NCBI GenBank assembly: GCA_903870955.1
Contig: CAIQEX010000518.1
Location: 1 to 6,334 of the forward strand
DNA: 6,334 nucleotides
Direction of reading: 5' to 3'
From: an uncultured beta proteobacterium
GTDB taxonomy: Bacteria > Pseudomonadota > Gammaproteobacteria > Burkholderiales > Burkholderiaceae_C
A program made the position numbers and the translations under genes. Within the stretch, counting starts at the first letter, position 1, and each line of letters begins with the position of its first letter. Positions 1 to 5,844 of the stretch are shown here, piece by piece. The notes under the pieces are model-generated. The model saw only the letters and a list, made by a program, of their open reading frames with translations. It did no database searches and had not been told where the DNA came from.

Positions 1-189
1 CAGGAACGCGCAGCGATTGCCGACTTTTTAGCCATGGCCGTGATCGGTGGCCCCACCACTGTGGCCGAGTACCTGAAGAAAATTATCGATGTGACCGAAG
101 CCGATGAACTGATGCTGGTCTGCGACATTTTTGATCCGACTTTGCGCCTGCGATCACTCGACATTGCAGCAGCGGCCATGCCTGCCTGA
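1..189 (+). CDS. LLM-class flavin-dependent oxidoreductase, C-terminal fragment (5' end outside window)
   Basis: Reading frame 1 is open from the first base to a TGA at 187-189 and gives the last 62 residues of a protein. The fragment contains IGGPTTVAEYLKKI, then DELMLVCDIFDP, then LRLRSLDIAA. This is the usual tail of bacterial luciferase-like monooxygenases: a GGP-T/E-V turn before a helix, a DELM(L/V) strand of the TIM barrel, then a D-x-x-x-RLRS-x-(E/D) terminal helix. Members use reduced flavin (FMNH2 or F420H2; FMN expected here) to oxidise small organic substrates in the cytoplasm, and the substrate cannot be read from this tail. The gene converges on the deaminase gene with only 9 bp between stop codons, so a shared operon is excluded. 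The family call is fairly sure; the subfamily is unknown. Confidence 0.82.
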   Translation, partial: QERAAIADFLAMAVIGGPTTVAEYLKKIIDVTEADELMLVCDIFDPTLRLRSLDIAAAAMPA

Positions 190-198
190 ATTCAAGCT

Positions 199-1632
199 TC
201 AGATGGCGGCCAGTTTCAATGCCATGGCATTGTGTCGCTCCAGAAGCGGGCCCAGGTCCAGTGTTGCCAACTGACCTTTGCGCACCACGACTTTGCCATT
301 AACGATGGCAGTGTCGGTCTGCGGGCTGCCACACAAGAGCAGGGCGCCGACCGGGTCGTGCACCGCCCCACCGGCAAATGACAAAGTGTTCAGGTCAAAC
401 AGCACCATGTCCGCGCACATGCCCACGGCCAGATGGCCGATGTCACGGCGTCCCAACACCTCTGCGCCGCCGCGTGTGGCCATGTGCAGCACATCGCGGG
501 CTGTCATTTCAGCTGGTCCCAGATCGCAACCAAAAAATGTTTTGCGCTCGCCGTTGGCTTGCGTGCGTTCTTCGGGCGGCTGCATGGCCCGGCCGACCCG
601 CGCCAACAGCAAGGCCTGGCGTGCCTCGTTGACCATATGCGCTGCGTCATTGCTGGCGCTGCCATCCACGCCCAGGCCCACGGGTACACCGGCATCGAGC
701 ATGCGGCGAATCGGGGCGATGCCGCTGGCCAGACGCATATTGCTGCATGGGCAATGTGCCACGCCGGTCTTGCTGGCAGCAAACAGGCTGATGCCCGCGT
801 CGTCCAGTTTGACGCAGTGGGCGTGCCAGACATCGGCGCCGAGCCAGCCCAGGTCTTGCGCGTACTCGGTGGGCGTGCAACCAAACTTCTCGCGGGAGTA
901 GGCCAGGTCATGGTCGTTCTCAGCCAGGTGGGTGTGCAGACGCACACCTTTGGCGCGCGCCAGTTCGGCGGCCAGGCGCATCAACTCTCGGCTGACGCTA
1001 AACGGCGAGCAGGGTGCGACTGCCACCTGCGTCATCGAGCCAAAGTGCGCGTCGTGGTGCGCTTCGATCACGCGTTGCGTGTCCTTCAGGATGAAGGCTT
1101 CGTTTTCCACCACGCGGTCGGGTGGCAGGCCGCCCTGGCTTTGGCCGACGCTCATGCTGCCGCGTGTGGCCGTGAAGCGCATGCCGATTTCCTTTGCCGC
1201 TTCGATGCTGTCGTCCAGGCGCACGCCGTTGGGGTAGATGTACAGGTGGTCGCTGCTGGTGGTGCAGCCCGACAGCAGCAGCTCGGCCATGGCCACTTGC
1301 GTGGAGACCTGCACCATCTCGGGCGTGAGTCCGGCCCAGATCGGATACAGGCCGCGCAGCCAGCCAAATAGCTCGGCATTCTGAACACCCGGGATGGCCC
1401 GTGTCAGGCTTTGGTACATGTGGTGGTGGGTGTTGACCAGACCGGGTGTCACCAAATGGTGGCGGGCGTCAATCACCTCATCGGCCTGCAAGGCATCGGG
1501 CGGCAAATCGGCCGTCGGGCCAATAAATGCGATGCTGTTGTCGCGGATCAGGATGGAGGCATGGCGCAACTCGGTGCGGGCATCGTCCTGGGTCGCGATG
1601 GTATGGGCGTTATGAATCAGCAAGGTCGTCAT
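199..1632 (-). CDS. 8-oxoguanine deaminase-like amidohydrolase (TRZ/ATZ family)
   Basis: This encodes 477 residues of a metal-dependent cytosolic aminohydrolase. The expected reaction is 8-oxoguanine + H2O to urate + NH3, a purine salvage/catabolic step. Visible motifs (Met at 1632 = 1): NTHHHMYQSLTRA at 67-79, with H69 and H71 as the first-strand metal HxH; HTHLAEND at 233-240, with H235 the likely third metal His and E238 the catalytic Glu; WHAHC at 269-273 (H272); and VDGSASND from 322, with D323 the last-strand Asp. The QNAELFGWL stretch after the HxH is what I remember from the characterised Pseudomonas 8-oxoguanine deaminases. Related chlorotriazine or hydroxyatrazine hydrolases (AtzB/TrzN type) are the main alternative. 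An ATG at 1632 is preferred because it has a GAGAG 7 nt upstream and begins MTTLLIHNAH; the frame extends to a TTG at 1662, which would add 10 residues unlike the family. The length fits the family (about 450-480). The gene is divergent from the Crp/Fnr gene. Confidence 0.85.
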   Translation of the reverse strand: MTTLLIHNAHTIATQDDARTELRHASILIRDNSIAFIGPTADLPPDALQADEVIDARHHLVTPGLVNTHHHMYQSLTRAIPGVQNAELFGWLRGLYPIWAGLTPEMVQVSTQVAMAELLLSGCTTSSDHLYIYPNGVRLDDSIEAAKEIGMRFTATRGSMSVGQSQGGLPPDRVVENEAFILKDTQRVIEAHHDAHFGSMTQVAVAPCSPFSVSRELMRLAAELARAKGVRLHTHLAENDHDLAYSREKFGCTPTEYAQDLGWLGADVWHAHCVKLDDAGISLFAASKTGVAHCPCSNMRLASGIAPIRRMLDAGVPVGLGVDGSASNDAAHMVNEARQALLLARVGRAMQPPEERTQANGERKTFFGCDLGPAEMTARDVLHMATRGGAEVLGRRDIGHLAVGMCADMVLFDLNTLSFAGGAVHDPVGALLLCGSPQTDTAIVNGKVVVRKGQLATLDLGPLLERHNAMALKLAAI

Positions 1633-1639
1633 GCGTGCA

Positions 1640-1644
1640 CTCTC
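1640..1644 (-). promoter_or_regulatory. Ribosome binding site deciding the deaminase start
   Basis: On the - strand the sequence reads GAGAG, then 7 nt, then ATG at 1632-1630. This supports the ATG start over the upstream in-frame TTG at 1662-1660, which would place this sequence inside the coding region. Confidence 0.5.
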
Positions 1645-1646
1645 AA

Positions 1647-1662
1647 TTGTTTGAGTCAACAA
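1647..1662. promoter_or_regulatory. Inverted repeat TTGTT-N6-AACAA, possible operator for the deaminase gene
   Basis: The 5-bp arms TTGTT (1647-1651) and AACAA (1658-1662) are separated by 6 bp, giving a perfect 16-bp dyad. A second dyad, TTGA-G-TCAA (1651-1659), lies inside it, and CAATTG (1644-1649) overlaps its left edge. The site ends 15 bp upstream of the deaminase ATG, where a repressor would block transcription. The cognate protein is unknown. Short AT-rich dyads arise by chance, so confidence is low. Confidence 0.3.
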
Positions 1663-1780
1663 ATAATCGAGGCCGAATCCCGCTGGAACGTAATTTGTCC
1701 AGAGGCGAGCGCCGCGTTGCCGTGCGTACCGGGCTGTGCAGTGTGATGATAACGCGACAGATTGCCTTTAACAGCGATGT

Positions 1781-1794
1781 TTGATCTTCCTCAA
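1781..1794. promoter_or_regulatory. FNR/DNR-type box TTGAT-CTTC-CTCAA
   Basis: The 14-bp site matches the FNR consensus TTGAT-N4-ATCAA at 9 of 10 defined bases; only the first base of the right half differs. Its centre (1787/1788) lies about 42 bp upstream of the A of the Crp/Fnr ATG at 1830. The neighbouring regulator carries the ETLSR recognition helix known to read TTGAT half sites, so autoregulation is the simplest reading. Control by another FNR or DNR protein of the host is equally possible. If it works as a class II activator site (centre -41.5), transcription would begin at about 1829. Confidence 0.6.
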
Positions 1795-1829
1795 AGTGAG
1801 GTTCCCGGCAAAACGGCAAAGTTGCCTCC

Positions 1830-2495
1830 ATGTTAGCCAGTCAATACACATTTATCTCCGCTTACCCGACCCAGTCGGTGCTTGCCGGCACAGCGTTGCT
1901 GCGAAGGTCGGTGGCAACCGGTGTTGCATTGTTTATTGAGTCCGGTCGGGTGGTTTTGGGCATTGCCTCTGCCTCAGATCTGGCGATAACCGCAGGTGAC
2001 GCGCATACCGCACAGGCCATGGAACACCAGTTCGGCGTGGTCGAAGGTCCTGCTTGGCTGGAAGCCAATGCTGCGGTGCTCGACCTGCCCAGTGCGGTGG
2101 ACGCAGTGGCTGAGACCGAAGTCGTCTTGCGCCGGGTGCCACTGGATGATTTTCGGGCCTCGTTGACCGGCGGTAGCCTGGCAGCGCAAGCGATATTGAA
2201 CGACGTAGCCCGTGCACACCGCCAACAAATTGAATTGGCGGTCAGTCGACTTTCCAAAGACGCCGAAGCACGTTGTGCCGAATGGCTTTTGCGCCATGCT
2301 GAGTCCAGCGATAAAGGGGTCTGCTCGGTCAAACTGCAGCAGCGCAAACGCCTGATTGCGGCACAACTGGGCATTGCGCCAGAAACCCTGTCACGCGTAT
2401 TGCGCCACCTGCGTGAGCGCAGTCTCATCAGCGGCTCGGGCCGCATCGTGAATCTGGTCGATCCCGGCGGATTGCGCTCCCTGGCGGGCGTTTAG
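1830..2495 (+). CDS. Crp/Fnr-family transcriptional regulator (DNR/FNR-like recognition helix)
   Basis: This encodes a 221-residue cytoplasmic DNA-binding protein. Residues 1-110 are a divergent cyclic-nucleotide-binding-like beta roll (GRVVLGIA at 39-46, GVVEGPAWL at 69-77). A dimerisation helix follows at about 115-145, then a winged helix at about 146-215. The helix-turn-helix is RKRLIAAQLGIAPETLSRVLRHLRERS at 172-198 (shown here only as its core LGIAPETLSRVL). E185, S188 and R189 match the FNR residues that contact TTGAT. The only cysteines are C149 and C165, so an FNR-type 4Fe-4S sensor is absent; haem/NO sensing as in DNR, or another ligand, is possible but not shown. The ATG at 1830 is the first possible start, because an in-frame TGA lies at 1797-1799. 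It has no Shine-Dalgarno sequence. The gene converges with the large BTAD regulator, 27 bp from its stop. Family assignment is firm; the signal is unknown. Confidence 0.88.
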   Translation: MLASQYTFISAYPTQSVLAGTALLRRSVATGVALFIESGRVVLGIASASDLAITAGDAHTAQAMEHQFGVVEGPAWLEANAAVLDLPSAVDAVAETEVVLRRVPLDDFRASLTGGSLAAQAILNDVARAHRQQIELAVSRLSKDAEARCAEWLLRHAESSDKGVCSVKLQQRKRLIAAQLGIAPETLSRVLRHLRERSLISGSGRIVNLVDPGGLRSLAGV

Positions 2496-2499
2496 ACGC

Positions 2500-2523
2500 A
2501 TCCGGTTTTCCTCGAAAACGGGT
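2500..2523. terminator. Stem-loop between convergent genes, possible bidirectional terminator
   Basis: CCG-g-TTTTC (2502-2510) pairs with GAAAA-CGG (2514-2521) around a CTC loop, with one bulged G at 2505. Flanking bases 2500/2523 (A-T) and 2501/2522 (T-G) extend the stem by two weaker pairs. It fills the gap between the stop of the Crp/Fnr gene (2493-2495) and the stop of the BTAD regulator (2525-2523). Neither strand has a U-rich tract after the stem, so a classical intrinsic terminator is not proven; it may only protect 3' ends or weakly pause polymerase. Confidence 0.42.
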
Positions 2524-5500
2524 TATCCACCTGAACCTGCGCGTGTCTGTGTCGACAATTGCTCGCAACGCGCGGCGTCAAGGGGATGTCCCGCGCTTCT
2601 AAAGCGCTCCGCTGCGGCGGAGAACCTTGAGCGGACCGTCGCTGCGTCCTCCCCGTTGGCCAGCCCGATATGTCCATTGACTTCGTCGCGCGCCGCATGC
2701 CAGGCCGGTAAGCGCATCACCACGTCCGCCAGATAGGATGTTTGGGACGCGTAGTCCTGCGCCACATCCAGGCACCCCGCCCGCGCGGCTGCAATGGCCG
2801 CAGGTACGGTGAACGTTATCCGGCATCCGGGACAGGTTTCCAGGGGTCCATGCACTGCGGCACGTGCTTCTTCGAGTGCCCGCAGGGCGCTGGCGGGCGT
2901 GTCTGCCAGCTGCATATAGGTGCCGTAAATACGATCCAGCAAATGAAAACCCACGTCCGATTGGCGTGCCACATCCAATGCCTCATCCAGGAGGGCATGG
3001 GCATCATCGCGCCGACCTTGCAGCATGGCCACTTCCGATAACCGCTGCAGCGAAAATGCTTCGCCCGTGGCACCACCAATCGCGCGGTGCAACTTGGCGC
3101 CTAGCGCGAGGTGCTCCTGGGCCGCCGAGAGATCACCCGAAAGTAGTTCGGCCTCACCGCGAATCGTGATACCAAACGCATGCCCCCTGGCGGCGCCGAT
3201 GCGCTCGGCTTCGTCGGCCAGCGACTGGGCAAATTCAATGACTTGGGAATAGGGCCGCGCGCCATAGAGAAACCGTTGCGCAATGCAAAGCTGTCCATCG
3301 AACACGCGCATGGCGAGGTGCGGCACATGCGCTGTTTCCTGTAGGTCGGCCCAAATGCTGCGGTGCAGTTCGCCGCGCGAGTGCGCCGCGGCCGCCTGCG
3401 CCCATGAGGCCACCACGATGGTTGCCGAATCACCGGTATCCAGTGCCAGACGGCGCGCCTCGGCCGATTTTTTGGTACCCATGGCCGGGTCAACCGCCCC
3501 CAGAGCGGCAGCGCCGCTGTAGGTCAGCGCCTCACACAATCGGCCCTCCACACTGGTTGGGCGCAAGCCTTCAAGCGCCTGAAGAGCGCCCTTTGGATCT
3601 CCCTGTTTGATCTGCGCAAGAGCGCCCTTGGCACGCAGATTCTGGGCACCCGGCTCACCCGCGGCATCGGCCGCAAGCCGGTATGCAGCGACTGCTGCCG
3701 GATGACCCATGGCATCAAGCGCCTCTGCGCGCAGGCGCAGGCCTTCCGCATGGCCGGGCATAAAACGCAACAAGGGCTCCAGATGGCGCAAAGCATCGCT
3801 GAAAGCCGCCAGGCGAACGGCATCCGCTGCGGCGGCCAGCAACCAGGGGACGGATTCACGCAGGCTGCCGCCATCGATCCAGTGCTGCGCAATCAACGCC
3901 GGCGCGGCATCCAGTTCTGCCAGACGTTGCGCGGCCTGGCGATGTATTTTCAAGCGCCGGTGTGGCGCAACCTGGTCAACCAATGCCTGGCGCACCAGAT
4001 CATGGCGAAACCGGAATTGGGTACCGACGAGCACCAGAACACCCGCCGCGAGTGCCGCGTCCAGCACAGCAAAGGCATGCGCCTCGCTGTCCGGAAGCAC
4101 GGCAGCGGCGGTCTGGGCATCAAAGGCGTCGCCTGCCAAGGCCATCCATTTGAGCGCGTCCAGTGTGGCCACTGGCACGTCGCAAAGCCTGGCAATGATG
4201 GCCCCGGCGGCGGTGCGGTGCAAGCGCTGATCACCCCCGGCGTTGCTACTGCGCGCCAGCTCAATGGCCGCAAAAGGGCTGCCTTGCGCATCACTCACGA
4301 TCCGGGCAACGGTCTCCTCGGGCAGGCCCTTCGAAGAGGCCTGCTGGATGATGCGACGCATTTCCTCGTCTGCCACCGGTTCCAGCTCCAGCGTTTGCAC
4401 GACGTTGCTGCCGGCCAACCGTTTGAGGCTAAGCGCCAGTTCAGAAGCGACAGCTGGCTCGCGCATGGAAAACACCACGCTAACGGGGGAGCCTGCGCTG
4501 GCGAGATGTATCAGTACATCCGCATCGGCATCATCAATCAGGTGCGCGTCGTCGACCAGGACGAGGATGTTTTCGTCATGTGACAGGGCCAGCAGCAATC
4601 GGCGAAATGCACCAATGACCTGGTGACGGCTCAGGGGACCCGGCAAGGTCGAGGCAGGCCCAGCCATTTGGGTCAACAAGCTCAGCACCGCGCGCGCCGG
4701 GGCACCCACCCGGTCCAATGCGCTGCGATCCGTCAGCAAAACGCGCTCTGCAAGCGCCGAAATAATGGCATAGGCACGGCCATGCTGGGCCGCATTTGCA
4801 CGCACCACGCGCCACCCAAGTCCGCTGACTTGCACCTCAAGTTCACGGCACAGCGCGGACTTGCCGATACCCGCTGGTCCACGCAGCACGATCGCACCGG
4901 GTCGATCGGCGGCCCCCATTCCCAACCAGGCCAAGGCTTGCGCCAGCAACATCTCACGCCCAATATAGGCCGTTCTGGCAGGCTGAAGTCCGACCACGCA
5001 GCGTTGATACAGTGCCTCGGTCTGTGCATCCGGAAGGACACCAAAATCCCGTTGCAGCGATTCACGCAGACGCGCATACCAGCGTATCGCGGCGGCGCGG
5101 TTTCCGTCCGCCAGCTCCGCTGCCATCATCTCCCGGTGCGCGGGCTCATCACCGGGTTCCACCTGTGCCAGACGCTCCCACTGCGCACTGGTGCGCAGCA
5201 AGTCGGTGAAGCAGGCATGCAGGCGCTCGCGCGTGGGTTCAGCCCAATCTTCATAGCTTGCGCTGGGCAGCAAATCGCCTGGATAGGTGTTAGCGATTTC
5301 CTTGCATTTCTGTGGATCTCGCTGGGCCAGTGCGGCCCGTGCCTGCACTTCAAAGTCTTCGCTGTCGACGGCCAACGAACCTTCGGGCCAGAGTTGAAGC
5401 TCGCCACCCAACATCAATATGCCGTCGTGCCGACCCAAAGCCTGCCGCGCATGATGCGCCGCCTTGCGCAGATTGGCCGCACCAGCGTCAGGTGAAAGTT

Positions 5501-5708
5501 CAGGCCAGAGCGCGTCGATGACTTGATCACGGCCCATGCGATGCCGTGGCGCCAGACTGAGCAGTTGCACCAACTGGGTGGCACGCAGGCTGGGCCAGCG
5601 CTGCGCCGGAATTTCCAGGTGATCGACGAACACTGCGAATCGGCCGAGCAGTTGTACGCCAAGGTGCAGGGTGGGTCGCGGTGCGGGGCTGAGGTGTGAG
5701 GTGTCCAT
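2523..5708 (-). CDS. Large SARP-type regulator: winged helix + BTAD + STAND-like ATPase + TPR-like C-terminus
   Basis: This encodes a 1061-residue cytoplasmic regulator. Residues 16-110 form an OmpR-like winged helix (LGVQLLGRFAV at 16-26; DQVIDALWPE at 61-70, then the AANLRKAAHHARQAL recognition region from 77). Residues 115-243 form a BTAD domain. Residues 246-480 are a STAND/MalT-like ATPase: YIGRE at 248-252, Walker A GPAGIGKS at 277-284, Walker B ILVLVDDAH at 381-389, a likely sensor Arg in FSMRE at 413-417, and QGSPFAAIELAR at 475-486. The rest (about 500-1050) is Ala/Leu-rich helical repeat of TPR type, the usual signal-input arm. It contains a CPGC motif at 959-962. There is no C-terminal LuxR helix-turn-helix, so DNA binding must be N-terminal as in AfsR/SARP proteins. 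The ATG at 5708 is the first start after an in-frame TAG and has no clear ribosome site. It is divergent from the 71-residue protein and hemoglobin operon, its probable target. The ligand and true targets are unknown. Confidence 0.9.
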   Translation of the reverse strand: MDTSHLSPAPRPTLHLGVQLLGRFAVFVDHLEIPAQRWPSLRATQLVQLLSLAPRHRMGRDQVIDALWPELSPDAGAANLRKAAHHARQALGRHDGILMLGGELQLWPEGSLAVDSEDFEVQARAALAQRDPQKCKEIANTYPGDLLPSASYEDWAEPTRERLHACFTDLLRTSAQWERLAQVEPGDEPAHREMMAAELADGNRAAAIRWYARLRESLQRDFGVLPDAQTEALYQRCVVGLQPARTAYIGREMLLAQALAWLGMGAADRPGAIVLRGPAGIGKSALCRELEVQVSGLGWRVVRANAAQHGRAYAIISALAERVLLTDRSALDRVGAPARAVLSLLTQMAGPASTLPGPLSRHQVIGAFRRLLLALSHDENILVLVDDAHLIDDADADVLIHLASAGSPVSVVFSMREPAVASELALSLKRLAGSNVVQTLELEPVADEEMRRIIQQASSKGLPEETVARIVSDAQGSPFAAIELARSSNAGGDQRLHRTAAGAIIARLCDVPVATLDALKWMALAGDAFDAQTAAAVLPDSEAHAFAVLDAALAAGVLVLVGTQFRFRHDLVRQALVDQVAPHRRLKIHRQAAQRLAELDAAPALIAQHWIDGGSLRESVPWLLAAAADAVRLAAFSDALRHLEPLLRFMPGHAEGLRLRAEALDAMGHPAAVAAYRLAADAAGEPGAQNLRAKGALAQIKQGDPKGALQALEGLRPTSVEGRLCEALTYSGAAALGAVDPAMGTKKSAEARRLALDTGDSATIVVASWAQAAAAHSRGELHRSIWADLQETAHVPHLAMRVFDGQLCIAQRFLYGARPYSQVIEFAQSLADEAERIGAARGHAFGITIRGEAELLSGDLSAAQEHLALGAKLHRAIGGATGEAFSLQRLSEVAMLQGRRDDAHALLDEALDVARQSDVGFHLLDRIYGTYMQLADTPASALRALEEARAAVHGPLETCPGCRITFTVPAAIAAARAGCLDVAQDYASQTSYLADVVMRLPAWHAARDEVNGHIGLANGEDAATVRSRFSAAAERFRSAGHPLDAARCEQLSTQTRAGSGG

Positions 5709-5732
5709 AGGAATGGCAGTTTGCTACCACCC

Positions 5733-5751
5733 CCTGGTTTGCGCAACCGGG
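5733..5751. promoter_or_regulatory. Imperfect dyad CCTGGTT-TGCGC-AACCGGG
   Basis: The 7-bp arms (5733-5739 and 5745-5751) surround a 5-bp centre; six pairs are Watson-Crick and one is T-G. It lies 25-43 bp upstream of the BTAD regulator ATG, a place suited to control of that gene. It could also fold in the regulator's mRNA leader. Its function is not known. Confidence 0.28.
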
Positions 5752-5759
5752 CATGGAGC

Positions 5760-5777
5760 CAGGAACGTTTCAGGAAC
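5760..5777 (+). promoter_or_regulatory. SARP-like operator: direct repeat CAGGAAC-N4-CAGGAAC
   Basis: Two identical heptamers, 5760-5766 and 5771-5777, are separated by 4 bp (GTTT), giving an 11-bp period that places both on one face of the helix. Characterised SARP proteins such as ActII-ORF4, DnrI and AfsR bind heptamer direct repeats of this spacing, with the downstream repeat about 8 bp from the -10 element. Here a weak -10-like TGCGAT starts 7 bp after the second repeat. A BTAD regulator gene sits immediately beside it. The geometry is seen directly; binding by that regulator is inference. Confidence 0.6.
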
Positions 5778-5801
5778 ACCGCACTGCGATGCTTCCCCCC
5801 A

Positions 5802-5822
5802 GCAGGCAGATTTTTCGCCTGC
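5802..5822 (+). other. Hairpin GCAGGC-N9-GCCTGC in the operon leader
   Basis: The perfect 6-bp GC-rich stem (5802-5807 with 5817-5822) closes a 9-nt loop AGATTTTTC. It would lie in the 5' untranslated leader if transcription starts near 5797, and ends 10 nt before the Shine-Dalgarno. It leaves the ribosome site free, so it more likely stabilises the mRNA 5' end or is a protein-binding dyad than blocks translation. Confidence 0.4.
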
Positions 5823-5832
5823 AAATTGAAAT

Positions 5833-5839
5833 AAAGGAG
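5833..5839 (+). promoter_or_regulatory. Strong ribosome binding site AAAGGAG
   Basis: AAAGGAG ends 5 nt before the ATG at 5845. This spacing favours that ATG over the second in-frame ATG at 5851, and indicates that the 71-residue reading frame is really translated. Confidence 0.75.
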
Positions 5840-5844
5840 TACCC

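Larger units (their letters stand above)
1633..1829. other. Divergent intergenic region between the deaminase and Crp/Fnr genes
   Basis: These 197 bp hold the promoters of both flanking genes. Besides the dyad at 1647-1662 and the FNR-type box at 1781-1794, there is a short tandem repeat CGGCAAA at 1806-1812 and 1814-1820, just before the Crp/Fnr start. I could not find a convincing sigma70 -35/-10 pair for either direction, and no ORF with a usable start and ribosome site lies inside. Confidence 0.6.
5709..5844. other. Divergent promoter region between the BTAD regulator and the hemoglobin operon
   Basis: These 136 bp contain, in order, an imperfect dyad at 5733-5751, the heptamer direct repeat at 5760-5777, a weak -10-like TGCGAT at 5785-5790, a 6-bp hairpin at 5802-5822 and a strong Shine-Dalgarno at 5833-5839. 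Three ordered elements in so short a gap suggest a densely regulated promoter. No consensus -35 is seen toward the operon, as expected for a promoter needing an activator bound over the -35 region. Confidence 0.6.

Noticed and set aside
188..199. GAATTCAAGCTT, adjacent EcoRI and HindIII sites between two gene ends, like a cloning-vector junction
   Set aside because: Both flanking frames end naturally across this point with family-typical tails, and no other vector sequence is present; chance is the simpler explanation, although an assembly junction cannot be wholly excluded.
433..1371. Long + strand open frame opposite the deaminase
   Set aside because: It lies antisense to a gene with clear catalytic motifs, shows no recognisable domain and a composition of back-translated codons typical of high-GC shadow frames.
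1633..1662. Ten-residue N-terminal extension of the deaminase from a TTG start
   Set aside because: The internal ATG at 1632 has a GAGAG at proper spacing and starts where the family normally begins; the extension would also cover the dyad and ribosome site.
1806..1820. Tandem CGGCAAA repeats with 8-bp period before the Crp/Fnr ATG
   Set aside because: Only two short copies with no known operator geometry; too weak to call a regulatory site.
2523..2700. Possible LuxR-type helix-turn-helix at the C-terminus of the large regulator
   Set aside because: The last 60 residues are TPR-like helix and a short Gly/Ser tail without the LuxR recognition pattern, so the protein is SARP-type rather than LAL-type.
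3702..5495. Two long + strand open frames (3702-4583 and 4623-5495) opposite the BTAD regulator
   Set aside because: They are antisense to the confidently assigned winged-helix, ATPase and TPR-like coding region; their translations have no family resemblance and no credible ribosome sites.
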